Assembly (NCBI RefSeq): GCF_032118995.1
Contig: NC_092649.1
Location: forward strand, 30,744,927-30,808,926
DNA from: Asterias amurensis
Taxonomy: Eukaryota; Echinodermata; Asteroidea; Forcipulatida; Asteriidae
Direction: 5' to 3'
Length of the DNA stretch: 64,000 nt
Every line of letters begins with the position of its first letter. The first letter of the stretch is position 1. This document shows positions 44,756-56,809 of the stretch, in pieces. The position numbers and the translations under genes were made by a program. A model generated the notes under the pieces. It saw only the letters and a list, made by a program, of their open reading frames with translations, did not search any database and was not told the DNA's origin.

Positions 44756-45421
44756 CTTTTAAGTGTTTTTTGCCCGTTATGTGTATAGTATTTTCAAAAT
44801 GTTCATTTTATTTTGCCACATTTATGTTTATGGCTTAGTGTGAAATAAATACCTTGGTCATGTGAAACAAGAAACAACTTTGTGGTAATTAAGATTTTAA
44901 AATAATAAAATACCCCTGTAAAAGAAATTGCTTTTTTTTTGCCACTAGTGAAAAATGTCTTAAAACACATTTTACTTTAGCCCAAAGCCACTGCACTCAA
45001 GCTTGGCTGCACTACTTTATTGCCAAAACTATAAGAATAATTATCCCTAGATCAAGACACAGTTATAGATATCGTGGTAACGCTTCTTATACTTCTTTTG
45101 AGATATTATTGCAAACATTCCTGAGAGAAGAGAGTCCCATAGTAGTACACAATCTGAGAAGTTGAGATATTGCCAAAACTGTTAAGCAATGTGCACTCAG
45201 TCTGAGAAGTTGTGTTACCTCTGTACACTTTGAATACTTCTTTTAAGATATTGCCAACTTGTAAACATTATAACCACTATAATATTATAAGTCAAGGGCT
45301 GTTCCCGTCAAGGCAATATTTTAAATGGTCAAAATTCGTTTAATAGGACACAGAGTGCAATTTCCACCATTCTCCCCAGGACCTGAACAATCCCGGGTTT
45401 GCCCCTCCCATCATCCCCCAT

Positions 45422-45437
45422 CCCCCCCCCCCCCCCC
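45422..45437. repeat. C homopolymer at the duplication boundary
   Basis: 16-base C-run immediately after the last base shared with copy 1. Confidence 0.95.
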
Positions 45438-45600
45438 GGGGCCTAGGTGGCATGGCATCCAGGGCCCATTATTTCAAAGAATTGTATGTTAAGCAGAAAC
45501 GAGCTGGATACCACTCGCAAGCTGAACATGACATGGTATTATGCTGGTAACTTTAGTCTGGTAGTATATTTTGTTATAACAGGGCCAAAGAAAATTCATT
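45438..45600. repeat. interspersed repeat fragment
   Basis: GGGCCCATTATTTCAAAG, TTAAGCAGAAACGAGCTGG and ATGGTATTATGCTGGTAAC resemble a dispersed family I recall from echinoderm DNA. A short related piece (AAGCAGACAAACCTGCTGAG) sits at 12501 and 29437. Confidence 0.45.
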
Positions 45601-46200
45601 TCATCTAAGAACAACCCTAGCGCCCTCTGTAGACTAGTTATGTTTAGTGTTGCATTCCGCGATCAACTCAAGATGGTGAACATCATCGCGGGAAGTATAA
45701 AATGAGTAAGTGGACAATTTTGACTGTTAATATCTGTGTAAAGTATTATTTATGAAGCAACTAAAGCACACAAGTCAAGCTAAGGGTTGTTAGAGTACAT
45801 TTATCTGGTGCGTTCCGCCGTCCGCTCGAGAGAAGCTACTTTTAAATCGTTTTCTTCGGATAGCTGGTCTACGCATCTAGGTAGTAAGCTAAGCCTAATG
45901 TACACGTTTGTATGTACGTAGTGTACTGAAAAGCATTGTTTACGTTTGGTAATTGTTATTTTGTTAAAGACCAGTCTTCTTACTACTAGGTGTATCCCAT
46001 ATAAATCATAGAGGGAGTCGTTTCCTACATTATTTTATACTTCCATCAGCCATCCAAGTCCAATGATCGTCAAGCCAGTTTTTAAGTTAATTTTTATTTT
46101 GAGTAATAATAACCAAACGTGTACTTTCCTTTTAATAATACTAAATAGGGCTATAACTATAAATCCAGACTAGTTAGTATAGTTAAAGTACATATTAATG
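45601..46200. other. no gene confirmed
   Basis: Unique sequence. 45640-45720 has CGCGATCAACTCAAGATGG and AAGTATAAAATGAG, a possible TATA context. 45960-46140 carries a highly decayed MITE (AAAGACCAGTCTTCTTAC, GAGGGAGTCGTTTCC). Confidence 0.35.
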
Positions 46201-46201
46201 T

Positions 46202-46300
46202 AGTGTCACCGTGGTCAGGTGGTTAGACTGCAGGACTTACATCACAATATTGTGGTCATATCCCCCAGCTAACCGCTGTTTTCACAATGACTAGAGAACA
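46202..46300 (+). mobile_element. tRNA-derived SINE head
   Basis: CACCGTGGTCAGGTGGTTAG (A-box region) and GTGGTCATATCCCCCAGC (degenerate B-box) resemble a tRNA-related Pol III promoter. It cannot fold as a complete tRNA. Confidence 0.5.
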
Positions 46301-46478
46301 AATATTGTCGTCTAGTTACTGAATCACAATTTCTTGATTTGTGCAATTCATAATCATAGATGTTAAACCAATGTTTGTACTATGAGAGAGATTAGTGTGA
46401 ATGGTGAGTTGCGATATCGTAAACCTTTCTCCCGGGAGTTAACAAGACTGTGCGCACAAAACGACAGATTGTCCAAAA

Positions 46479-46506
46479 TAATAATAATAATAATATTAAT
46501 AATAAC
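46479..46506. repeat. AAT microsatellite
   Basis: Imperfect run of about nine AAT units. Confidence 0.9.
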
Positions 46507-46622
46507 AATTTCTGGAGGTTGGTGGGGTCCTGCTGGAGGGTAGTGACATTATTTGATGCAATTGACATAACAATTTATAATTTATCCTTAATTTCTATTC
46601 TTTGACCATTGATCTGTTTTAG

Positions 46623-46701
46623 ATTCAATAAGATCTTCACCATACAATGAAGTAACTTAATGCACTCCCGGCATTACTCATTCTGGCCAGTAGCTATAAA
46701 G
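46623..46701 (+). other. exon-like segment, 79 bp
   Basis: Acceptor TTGATCTGTTTTAG and strong donor TATAAAG|GTAAGTTTAA. All phases contain stops, so it could only be untranslated. No known match. Confidence 0.3.
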
Positions 46702-47889
46702 GTAAGTTTAATTTTTTTGAATCCAATAGACAAGGTCTAATGAATGGAATGAAATGGTAGTCATGAACAGCAGTGTGAAACTGGAAGGGTCTTGGCCATT
46801 TGGTAAAGGCTCGAGCGAAAGGCGAGGGCCTTTAATCATGGCCACGACCCTGCATAGTTTTAAACACAAATTTAAGAACGAGTGAATGCTCTTTTATTCC
46901 CATTCATTTATGCCTTTTTGGTTCAAAGGCATAATACATTAAGAAACTCTGTAAAAATGTATCTGTTTTCTGACGACCTTGAGCTCCGTGCGTTTGTTTA
47001 ATTTCTATGACTCAGACACTTTTTGAATGCATTCTTGGTGCAAGACATTCCTCGTTTTTCTTTAACACAGCGCGACCAACTCACCAACAGCGCCTGCATT
47101 GCCCGCAACAAGAACTGTCTTGCACCAAGACTAGTGTATAGTAACCAAAAATAATTGGTTATAAACAGAGTTCCAGCTGGTCATTATCAACATTAAACAC
47201 TTTCTTTGTTATGCTCTTGCATACTCACTTCCTTTTTTTAATGGAGCCTTTGTTGCCATGAAATTCCTTTGAAAGCATTTTGTAAGACCTTTGTAAGTAA
47301 GCACTGACAATGCATGAAGTTCTGCTACTCTAAGCAGCATGGTCAGTGGATGCATAGAGTTAGGACAGAGGTGACTGTGGTAGTGCTGGGCTGGCCATTT
47401 TAGTAGTAAAAGGTGAATAATAACCTGATGGAGTAGTATTTGGCCTATACTTCCATTTGCACCATGTGCCATGTAAGTACCATGTGTTCTACCATGACTA
47501 CCAAAATAGGTTCTTTTTGCTAGCTACCGTTTCTTTAAATCTCAACCCTTAGAGTGACAAACATTTTGCCCTGCACTTCTTGCAACTGGGAGTTCCTTAC
47601 GTTGGGCCTCAAAACTTCAAGAAACATCTTATCAGGGTCAACATTGACTTTCTGAAAAATGGCACTTTGATTACTTAAGTGATTTATATTTTATACATTC
47701 TTTCACATTCATTAATCCCTTCACAATTCATATCTGTGGCTAGAAATGCAAGTTCAGCATTCGACATACACTCATAAACATACATTTTTGAGGGGGAAAA
47801 AAGGATGAAGAAGAAAGACACCTTACATTTTATACAGTTTAATTAACATATATCTTTCTAAGGTAGCCCACCTTGGTGGGCTGTTAATG
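46702..47889. other. no gene seen
   Basis: Unique AT-rich sequence. An 87-codon minus-strand frame (47209-47472) shows no recognisable motif. Confidence 0.4.
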
Positions 47890-48345
47890 CAATATTTTGG
47901 TGGAGCCATTTGATGCGGCAGTCAAAGTCTGGTGTTTCTGATCAGCAGAGTATGGGTTCGACTCTGAGTGGTGACATTTTGTGTCATTAAGCATTTTTAA
48001 TAATACTTGGTTTTACATGTACATTTACAGTGCGCTTTATCACACCCCTAAGGGGCATATCAAAGTGCGCATTATTTTACCTGCCAGGTACAGTGGAGCT
48101 TACATTTATGAGACCTATTTTTGGAAATTGTTTTACAAGGTGCTATGGCGCATTATGCAGCCAATTAAACCAGGAATACTGGGGCGCAGTAACCTGTTCG
48201 CTTTTCGCGATATGAACTGCACTATTTTTACATGCTGTTTACAACACACGGGACCTACAGCTTTACGTTCAATCAGAAAGTCAAAGCGATGGTTAAGTGT
48301 CCTAACCATTATTGCTCCGTCCTTCAGATTGGACGTAAAGATGTA
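47890..48345 (+). mobile_element. composite SINE-like repeat
   Basis: The head contains TCTGGTGTTTCTGATCAGC and the B-box-like TGGGTTCGACTCTGAG, same family as 14420-14578 but on the plus strand. A GC-richer body follows (GTGCGCTTTATCACACCCC, CTGCCAGGTACAGTGG). It closes with CGATGGTTAAGTGTCC and TTGGACGTAAAG. Open frames on both strands are incidental. Confidence 0.55.
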
Positions 48346-48517
48346 GGTCATGTTTGTTGTGTCATGTATGAAAATCAGCACACTTATCATATATAGAGAA
48401 TGGTTTTGCTATTACTATTTATTTATTTATTTTAATTTAGGCCCTGATGTGATTCAAGTGTGTTTGATCATGAACACTTGTTTTAACTGATTATGTGTAT
48501 ATTTTGTTCTGTTGTAG

Positions 48518-48591
48518 ACCATGCTTTGACAGAAAATCTGATACAAATGTTTCTGACAATGATTTGTAAATCATCTTGCTGTTGTTCTGTG
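48518..48591 (+). other. exon-like segment, 74 bp
   Basis: Acceptor TTTTGTTCTGTTGTAG and donor TCTGTG|GTAAGTA. One phase is open throughout (HALTENLIQMFLTMICK and onward). Not recognised. Confidence 0.3.
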
Positions 48592-48629
48592 GTAAGTACA
48601 TACATGTATTTTAAAATGGTCTTTATAGA

Positions 48630-48860
48630 GGCACTGAACACTAGTAGTAATTACACCAAATAATTGTTAGCCCAAAAACTTTATAGTTTTGGTCACGAGC
48701 AGTGGAAAGCTGTTGATAGTATAAGCAAATTGTGAGAAACATCTCCTTGTGAAGTAACATAGGTTTAAAGGTTTAAAGGTAGTTTTCGAAAAAAGTTTTG
48801 CAACAAGGGTGTTTTTTTTATCGTTATTGGGTTTTCTAACTTTGATGACAAATAGGCCCT
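48630..48860. mobile_element. truncated MITE remnant, GGCAGTGGACAC-related
   Basis: GAGGCACTGAACACTAGTAG, TAATTGTTAGCCCAAAAACT, GATAGTATAAGCAAATTGTG and CTCCTTGTGAAG align to the 56811 copy. The 3' half is cut short. Confidence 0.6.
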
Positions 48861-49089
48861 TCCTATGAAATATGCAAATGAGATGTGCACATGCGCATAA
48901 ACACCTATGGATGGCAAATGCAAAAAAGGGGTTGGATCGTGCATGCCGAACTCTTGAGGGAGCTGGTTTCATGTTTGGCTTTCATTTTCATTGGCCAGAT
49001 GACAGTAAGTTGTTCTGTAGCTGTTTGTTTGTAGAAACCAAAAGAAAAAGGAAACAAATAATTGTCTTCATTTTAAATCTCTTATAAAT

Positions 49090-49248
49090 AATTGGCACAA
49101 ACGAAAATATGAGGATGTAGAAAGGAACAATTTAAAGCTGATTGTGAAGAGGCTGATCAAAGAAGTGGAGGAACTTAAGACCGGAAAACATCACTCTATG
49201 GCTCAAAATCTTGGCTCTGCTTACCGCAAAATTATTCTGCGCTTATGA
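49090..49248 (+). other. coding-like fragment
   Basis: Open phase reading WHKRKYEDVERNNLKLIVK, RLIKEVEELKTGKHHS and AYRKIILRL, a charged, possibly helical/coiled-coil segment, then a stop. No clear acceptor in front and no start codon, so it may be a piece of a decayed transposon or gene. Confidence 0.25.
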
Positions 49249-50032
49249 ACACCAGCATTTAATTTCTTCACTAGCTGTGTATAGTGTAGAATGCCTAGTT
49301 GTGATAAGCTGGAGTACACACACACACACACATGCCAGAATCCCTGCTAACATCAACAACAATTCAATAAACAAATTAATGAAAGAGTCTAGCTACAATC
49401 CTTATGGTTGAACCACCCTGGTTTACCAATATTGGACAAACTGTGGACTTCTTTATTGCCTCGTTGACTCATTTATGGAATGAACCCAGACAAAGAGCCT
49501 TACCCTACACCTCCCCCACCCCCTCCACCCTTTGCTATTCACACCACAAGTATGAAGTTGATCACTGTTGACTTCTTCATTGCCTCAAAGTGAAGTCTTG
49601 ATTACCTATAAACATGATAAATGAAATAGAATGCCTAAAGCGAAGCAAAATTGAATGACTGAACGGGAAAAACGAAATGATGTGCGCACGTAACAAAATC
49701 GAATGCAAAAAGAGCTAAAAAGAAACCCTAGTTTGAGATGAAAGGAAAAACGTCTGAATTAATAGAGACACCAGACTGTGAGTCCATGAATATGAAGTAT
49801 TGAAAACAAAGTAATCAGTTTTCATGATTACTGAAATTGTGCACCATGCCTCAAAGAACAAAGAGTACCCACAACTGTGATTCATTTTGTTTGTATGTCC
49901 TTTCCTTAACTTGGTCTCTTTATGTTAATGTCACCTACAAGTTCAGAATCGTTTTGTAATGCTGTGTGTCATTGTTCATAAATAGTCTTATAAAACATTT
50001 AAATTGAATGTGTCTTTTTTCATGTTTCTTAG
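49249..50032. other. no gene seen
   Basis: Contains a short CA microsatellite (49317-49332) and AG-rich sequence. It ends with a good polypyrimidine tract and acceptor (CTTTTTTCATGTTTCTTAG). Confidence 0.4.
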
Positions 50033-50132
50033 GATTTGTCTATGTGAAATGTTTGACATCACTGAAGGAGCAAGTATCATCAAAGGACTATGGTTAGTTG
50101 TGTTAAATGCAAACATTGGATGCATATGAGAA
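50033..50132 (+). other. exon-like segment with open phase
   Basis: After the acceptor at 50032 one phase reads ICLCEMFDITEGASIIKGLW and continues 12 codons to a TGA at about 50128. The internal donor (CTATG|GTTAGT) is weak, so this could be a terminal exon. Not recognised. Confidence 0.25.
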
Positions 50133-50990
50133 TGCATGGTGCAGATTGATCAAGTTCTGACAATGCAAAAAGGAAATGTATTCAATATTTGTTGTACTAT
50201 AATCACTCATAGATGCTTGTCCTTGGAAAAAATGCTCTCCATGAATATGCAAAAGACACAGAAACTTGTATACCCAACACTGAAATGCAGATAATGCCAT
50301 GTAGATTTCAATCCTGTCCTCCGTCACTTTACTTGAAAAAAACCCATTTCCACAGACGTGCTGTGAATGATTTTTTCTGGTACCTACAAATGATGACACT
50401 TGAAGCATTTTTCCTTAATCCAATGACAAACATTTGTGTGTGTGGTCTATATAGATGTATCCCTGCACGTATGTATTTTGTTAGGAGTTATGAATGATTG
50501 TTGTACAAATTGTAAATGAATTTCATTTTGTAACTGAAAAGTGTTTGATACTTCATAATGTATTAAGTGTAGTTGTTACAGTATGAAATGGACTCTATTT
50601 GCTCCTATACATTATCCATGAAACCATATCATTTAGTTGCGTACAGTAGATAGAATGAATGAATGAACGAATGAATGGATGAGAGTTATGTATTTGTGCA
50701 CCTTTCCTGTCCCAAAAATGCTATGCAAGACAGTATGATTCATTATTGAAGTTGTAAATGTGTACATGTAAGAAATCTTTATGTGCTTGTTCATTTTCAG
50801 ATTTGCTTGATATTGTAGGAGTTTGTTGACCATCAGACTGTCATACTGCCTTGCATGCATTAGTGTTGTTCTTTTTTGTGTTGTCTTCAAAGCCACGGTG
50901 CGATGTCATTTTTTTTCCCTTGAATCCCACCCGATTAATAGTTTTTTTTATGCCTTTGATATTTTTTCTTCGCAGAACTCTGGTAAGTTC
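50133..50990. other. no gene seen
   Basis: AT-rich sequence with a GAAT microsatellite at about 50654-50680. Confidence 0.4.
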
Positions 50991-51021
50991 TGAGTATAAA
51001 GTGCTAACAATTATTGGTGTG

Positions 51022-51365
51022 TAAGGGTAAAAAAAACAAATTAATATTCTTTATTTCGGATGCAAGTGTAACATCTATAAATCGTTTGCAGTACCCGCTG
51101 CTACACTTACGATTCAAAATGCCTCTAGCCACCGGGCAATCTCAGTGGTCTAGTTGGTATGACACTGCTCTAGATTTGCAACGGTCGTGGGTTCGAATAC
51201 CAACCGAGTAAGTACGGAGTAAACAGTGGCAATTCATCAGTGTATATGGGTACAAACCAAATTAATATTCTTTATTCTGGATGCAAATCTATTAAATCAT
51301 TTGCAGAACCTGCTGCTAAGCGAGGATTCACACTGCCTCTAGCCTCCGGGCAAACTCAGTTGTGT
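51022..51365 (+). mobile_element. tandem pair of tRNA-derived SINEs
   Basis: AAATTAATATTCTTTATT recurs at 51039 and ~51260, about 221 bp apart. The first unit has a complete tRNA-like head: CCTCTAGCCACCGGGCAA, A-box region GTGGTCTAGTTGGTATGAC and B-box GGGTTCGAATACC. The second is cut off after GCCTCTAGCCTCCGGGC. Same family as 8073-8641. Confidence 0.7.
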
Positions 51366-51382
51366 AATTATGTTTTTTTTTT

Positions 51383-51394
51383 GGGGGGGGGGGG
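51383..51394. repeat. G homopolymer
   Basis: 12 G after a T-run, at the truncation point of the second SINE. Confidence 0.9.
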
Positions 51395-51859
51395 AACTTG
51401 CAACTTGAGAGAACAGAAAGTCCCATTTGTTTCTGGGGGTATAAAGGTCAAAGGTATGGAACTATCGCCCTTTTGTACACCTTGATAATGCCATTTGCAT
51501 TATGACTTAATCTGTGAAATTCCAATCAGATAGTATACTTTATATTCCCAGAAGTTCACAAAATTGTACACTCCTCATTTACACTCAAGCTTAGGAGTTA
51601 CAACAACATACCTTTTGTTTTTTATTATTAATCCTTTAAAAAAAAAATTTTTTTTAATCCTTTTTTCAATAGGAGTGTTCGATATGACAATTAATAGAAA
51701 TTGTTGTGCCATGGCTTTGAAATATTTTAATTGTGAGCTGACAACTTTGCGGTTTATCTGTCTTGTTACGTGTTTGTGAATACATACGTGTACCTGTACT
51801 TGTTTATGTTAATTTATTTCTTCAAATTGTTTTTAATTTGAAATAAAAAGCAATGCTGT
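51395..51859. other. no gene seen
   Basis: AT-rich sequence without a recognised feature. Confidence 0.4.
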
Positions 51860-52258
51860 TTTAAAGGCAGTGGGCACCATTGGTAATTGTCAAAGACTAG
51901 CCTTCACAATTGGTGTACATGTATCTCAACATACTGTATGCATAAAATAACAAACCTGTGAAAATTTGAGCTCAATCGGTCATCAAAGTTGCGGGATAAT
52001 AATGAAAGAAAAACAACCCTTGCAACACGAACTTGTGTGCGTTTAGATGGTTGATTTCAAGACCTCAAGTTCTTAACTCGAGGTCACGAAATTAAATTTG
52101 TGTAAAATTACTTCTTTCTCAAAAACTATGGCACTTCAGAGGGAGCCGTTTCTCACAAAGTTTTATACCATCAACCTATATCCATTGCTCATTACCAAGA
52201 AAGGTTTTATGCCAATAACTATTTTTAGTAATTACCAATAGTGTCCACTGCCTTTAAT
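51860..52258. mobile_element. TTAA MITE, AGGCAGTGGACAC family (reverse)
   Basis: TTAAAGGCAGTGGGCACC to GTGTCCACTGCCTTTAA, about 395 bp. One of the most complete copies in the window. Confidence 0.88.
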
Positions 52259-52774
52259 TGGGTATTGTAAAGTTTGTTATTGCGAATAAATCATGTGTAC
52301 CTGCAGTAAAGAAGTGTCTGGTAATTTTTACTTTTATGTTTATTCTTAGGCATTAATGTGTAATTGTGATGAGTTGTCAGCTCTCAATTGAAATACTTTT
52401 AATTTTAAAGATTTGGTATGTCCACAAATTTAATGTGTTTTCCTGACCAAAAACTGAGTGATAATGCTATACCTTATAATTAAGACTTCTTTTGAAGAAT
52501 AATGGAATACCTTATCTTTAGAATAAAAGTGACATGTATTTGTGTTGGGTGTTTGGTTTTAATAATTTGTACTAATTGGACAAGAGGACACTTTGGATCC
52601 AACTTCCCATGTGACTACATTGTAACAAGTGAGGACTGTGAGTATGAAAAACCTTTCCTGGACACAATCACGCCACATGCACAATATTGGAATGGAATTA
52701 TTCTGCTACCAAGCTAACATTTCATGAGTGCAAAGCCTCGGGAACATACTTTTATTTTTTATTTTTATCTTTTT
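52259..52774. other. no gene seen
   Basis: A 71-codon plus-strand frame (52502-52717) begins with a hydrophobic stretch (CICVGCLVLIICTNW). With no second line of evidence it is not called. Confidence 0.35.
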
Positions 52775-52838
52775 GGGGGGAGGGGGGGGGGGTGGGGATG
52801 GGGGGAGTGGGATTATGCAGTGTGGAGGGGGGGGGGTG
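52775..52838. repeat. G-rich low-complexity tract
   Basis: Several G-runs of 5-12 on the plus strand, capable of forming a G-quadruplex. Confidence 0.9.
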
Positions 52839-52984
52839 TTAGTCTACATTTGTAAACCTAATTAAACTCAAAAGATGGAGGCGACAGCGTTTAGAAGGCT
52901 CGCCACCCCAGTATGATGTCTTGCATTGTATCCCAGTACGGTCTGTCTCTCATCATGGGTGATCAGCTCCTATAATGGTGACAT

Positions 52985-53085
52985 TGTGAGATTGCACTCA
53001 TCATGCAAAGGTGCGTGCCACTTCTGCATTGATGCGGAGGTGTGTGGCACTTCTGCCTTGTGCGGAGGTGCGTGCTGCTTCGTTA
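52985..53085. repeat. ~33-bp tandem repeat, three units
   Basis: Units carry GGTGCGTGCCACTTCTGC, GGTGTGTGGCACTTCTGC and GGTGCGTGCTGCTTCG. Confidence 0.7.
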
Positions 53086-55096
53086 CGGTCAAACTCCATC
53101 TTTAGACTCGGGCAAAGATAGCCCATCAATTAACTATGTTGAAGAAATCTCCTAAAAAGAATCGTTAAATATAGGACAGTAGAATAGAATAGAATCAAAT
53201 AGAATAGAACCAGTACTTGGTGACTGTAAACCTCCTTCAATTAGCCAATAGGATGGAAACTGAAGTCCAATACAATTTAGTAAAGGTAAAAGGCTAATGT
53301 ATGACACTTATTGTCATGTTTTTGATTTGCTTTTAATTTAGTGTTTGTTTACTGGTGGGAGTTTAATAGCTTTTGAGTCCACTCTTCTTTTTCTAGTTTG
53401 TGGCACACTTAAATTATGGTGGTTCAGATATTAGATTTATTTTCCATACCATTAGGTAGTGCAATATAATGAAAAACTACTTAACAGAAGTTAATCATAT
53501 AGTGGGAGGTCGCAGACAAGAAGCCTAAGCTTGTACAAGGACTGATCTCTTCACAAAGAATACATACATGTACAAATAGGAAGTTCTGATAGAAACATAG
53601 TTACTGTTAGATTGATTTGAACTCCTTATTGGAATGGCCCTGTTTGTGAGTGGAGACTGCTGTGGTATGATAAAGATATCCAAATGGTAGTAAAGTGAAT
53701 CAAATTGTACTTTTGTGTAAAACCAACATTGTTAATTAGTTAATGTCCACTGTTTTGCCTATTAGATAAACGTCAAGTTTTAACTAGATTAAACAATTTA
53801 AATGATTTTGTGAAACCCCACTACTTATTAAGTGAGCTATACACCAGTGGATGATTTTTGCAATCACATTGTGACTCCTGAAGCGGATTGAAATTAATTT
53901 GTCACAGGTTCATTTTATTGTATTCTCTACCATTGATATGGTTCAAAGAATCAAAGGTATACACTAATTGTACAAAATCCCGTTTCGATAAATTCAGACG
54001 CCCCAATCTAATCTTACAATTAACATGCTTTTAAATTTGCTAACCAGCAATATGACTAAACTTGTAACTGAAGTCTTCTGATCAAATGGTTTGTATACAT
54101 TTTAAAATGACTAATTAAAGACTTACATACATGTAGTAAGAATTACAGCAGCTTTGTATAGTAAAGTGCACTTTGAGACACATTTCACTGTGAAGTAAAT
54201 ACATTGCCTTTTAAATATAAGAAGCATAATGGCAGTAATGCTCTTCAGAGTGTGTATCCCTATAGGGATTATTATTTCTTTGTTGACATTTGCTGGGAAG
54301 TTTCTGCTATCTAAAAAATGGGCCCGTTTTTTAAGATTGTATACAACTACATTGATAAAGTATTAAAACAATTGAACGGATAGTTCCAAGAAATATTTTG
54401 CCTGTGAACCTGTTTATGGTACTGCCTTGTCTTGTCTTTACTGCACAAACTTCTGCCACTGGGCTATAAACGTGCAGACCCTCATGCATGCATGCCCCTA
54501 CATTTAAGTTAAAATTAATGTGTCAATGTAGAAACATACACTGTATGTATTTATTTGAATCTGAGAAGTTTCACAGTATAAAGCTTCTGAAATTCTGTTT
54601 TACAATAGAAACTGTTTCCAACAATCAAAAGAACTCTGCATAAATTTACCTGTGAATCTACCTGTATAGATCCTAATGGTACTGCTGTGATTAATTACAA
54701 TTTGCTGTGTTCAAATTGCAAGTCCATTTGTACCCACTTTTATAATCACAATAAAATGTCTTAACGAATAAGAAAGAGCTGTGTTGTGTACAATGCGCTG
54801 ACCCATGTACGTGTATAAAGTGTTTCCCCCACAAGGAAAAGAAGTTTAGTTGTGCTGCATATATGTACACTTTCAATATCTAAAATTAAATAGAACTGTT
54901 TCCAAGCTGTGATTTCCTTTACACCATTACTAACCATAGCTGGCCTTAAAAAATAAATGCATATGTACTACTGTACCACTACCTCAAAATAATGCTCAGT
55001 ACCTCAAATGCTCTTTTTGTCGAAGCTACATCAGGCTTACACTAAGTCAACGCATGTGCGTCAATCAGGGGTAGGGGAACAGGGGGACATGTGTGT
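53086..55096. other. no gene seen
   Basis: About 2 kb of AT-rich unique sequence with an AGAAT microsatellite at about 53180-53208. Only short, featureless open frames. Confidence 0.45.
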
Positions 55097-55109
55097 CCCC
55101 CCCCCCCCC
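55097..55109. repeat. C homopolymer
   Basis: 13-base C-run. Confidence 0.9.
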
Positions 55110-55835
55110 ATGTTCTGGGGTGAACAATATTCGCCCAGTTTTTGCTAACTTGTGTGTCTCATAAGAGGGCAAATACATGTACATGCGTGTCGTCTCCATA
55201 CTTTTTTGTTCTCTTGTACTGTAGTTACTGTATGTTTACTTTATTGAGACGCGCCATCTCTGTATGCTATTGTCAGTCTGCGGCCTCTATGACTTGTTTG
55301 AGCGATATATTGGTCATATTTTACCCAGGTAACTTCGCACTAAGGGCTGTTATTATTTGACTCCATATTCATTTGAGAAGTATGTGAGGGTGTTTATTTT
55401 GTTCTGTTTTGTTTGCCATTAGGGCTCTTAATTGCCTTAGATTGCATCACAGAGCATCTGAAATGCAAAATTTGTTCCTGTAGGCAGGCCCAGACCCCAG
55501 GCCGTAAAAAGGCTTTGTGTTCCATTACAGAGCTCACAAAATGCATAAGATGTGTCACAACTTATTACTGCTGATGATGAGTCTAACCCATTCTTCCTTG
55601 GACTTAACTTGCGTATGACATGATCCCCAGACAAACTTATGTTTGTTTGGCTAATTCCACATAAATGTTGTGTTGTTTTTTGCATTGAATTGTAAAAGCT
55701 CATTATATGCTTTCAAATAATTACTGCATGCAAAGTAGACAATCTAAGCTGTCCAAAACCACTTTACCCTTTTGTCTCCTTAGATTGATAAATGTTTATG
55801 ACAATTGAAGTTGAAGGATCTGGAACAGGTGTGGA
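55110..55835. other. no gene seen
   Basis: Short open frames on both strands without recognisable motifs. Confidence 0.4.
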
Positions 55836-55837
55836 TA

Positions 55838-55897
55838 CCCTAAATTAGCAGATAAATATTGAATCACCCTAAATTAGCAGATAAATATTGAATCACA
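55838..55897. repeat. 30-bp direct tandem duplication
   Basis: ACCCTAAATTAGCAGATAAA with TATTGAATC occurs twice back to back. Confidence 0.85.
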
Positions 55898-56024
55898 CAT
55901 TTGTGTTGTAGTTCACATCCAATTAAGATATGTATTAATGGTTAAATATCAGCTTTGAGACCTTTTTTCCAATCCCGGGTGAAATTTACACACCCACATG
56001 AAATATTATGATCACATACTGTGG

Positions 56025-56470
56025 CGTGTTTCCTGCGAGACTAATTCGAATTCGGGAGTCTTGGGAGAAGTCTAACCACTGGGCCTAAAGTTCCCCTTAT
56101 CCCGAATCCAAAGTGAACCTCAGACCAGGGGAATACTACAAGCAGTCTCGGGCTAAGGCTGCAGGCTCGTTTTGGTGGAAATCTACTGCCCGACCGGTTA
56201 CTGTTTGTCTGTTGCACTCCGGGGGCCGGGTTGGAAATATCTCTGGGGGGTTTGTGAGAACATAAATGAGGGGACTCTGACACACAGCTCTATGTGAAAA
56301 AACTCTTTAATTGCCTCACTTTCTCAAATCCAATCGAAATACCTTCAACAAACCTGTCTTCCCAAATGCACTCCTCGGAGGACCGATGCACTAGCAAATT
56401 TATCAAGGCCAAAACGCACGCACTAGCACGCCGACTGTTTTGCTTTGTCTCATTCAAGTTTCCAAAGTAG
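56025..56470. other. GC-richer island, no confirmed gene
   Basis: Contains several CpGs and an 80-codon minus-strand frame (56041-56283) with no recognised motif. The composition differs from its AT-rich flanks. It may be an old interspersed repeat or an exon/promoter region. Confidence 0.3.
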
Positions 56471-56809
56471 GTGGACTATTCAACTGATAATGAACAAGCA
56501 CTTGTCAACCCCAGTGAGCTCACTCTGAGCGTCGGTCTCTGTGATCAACGTTGGGCCATCCAAGTTCCCTGTGAACTTAGCCCTGGAGGCCTTACACTTT
56601 CGTATTGTACTACAGTGATGTCCTGGATATCAGGGTCCATTTCTGGGGCCGAAAAATGTCAAAGCTTCAGAACTCAAATTTTACCTGCAAGAAAGCCCCA
56701 ATTTCAACAGATTCACATTCCATGGCAGCATACATTTTTCTGCGGTGGGTTTTGATCGTCATATATTCTTCACAAATCCATATTTACTGAAGTATATCCT
56801 TGTTTTGGT

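Larger units (their letters stand above)
27725..45416 (+). repeat. segmental duplication, copy 2 (~17.7 kb)
   Basis: Direct copy of 11677-26143. It is longer because of ~390 bp of extra sequence at 27818-28200, a larger minisatellite, a palindromic MITE (28554-28936), a TTAA MITE (34936-35268) and two extra 950-bp cassettes. Its right end falls at a C-run (45422-45437). Confidence 0.92.
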
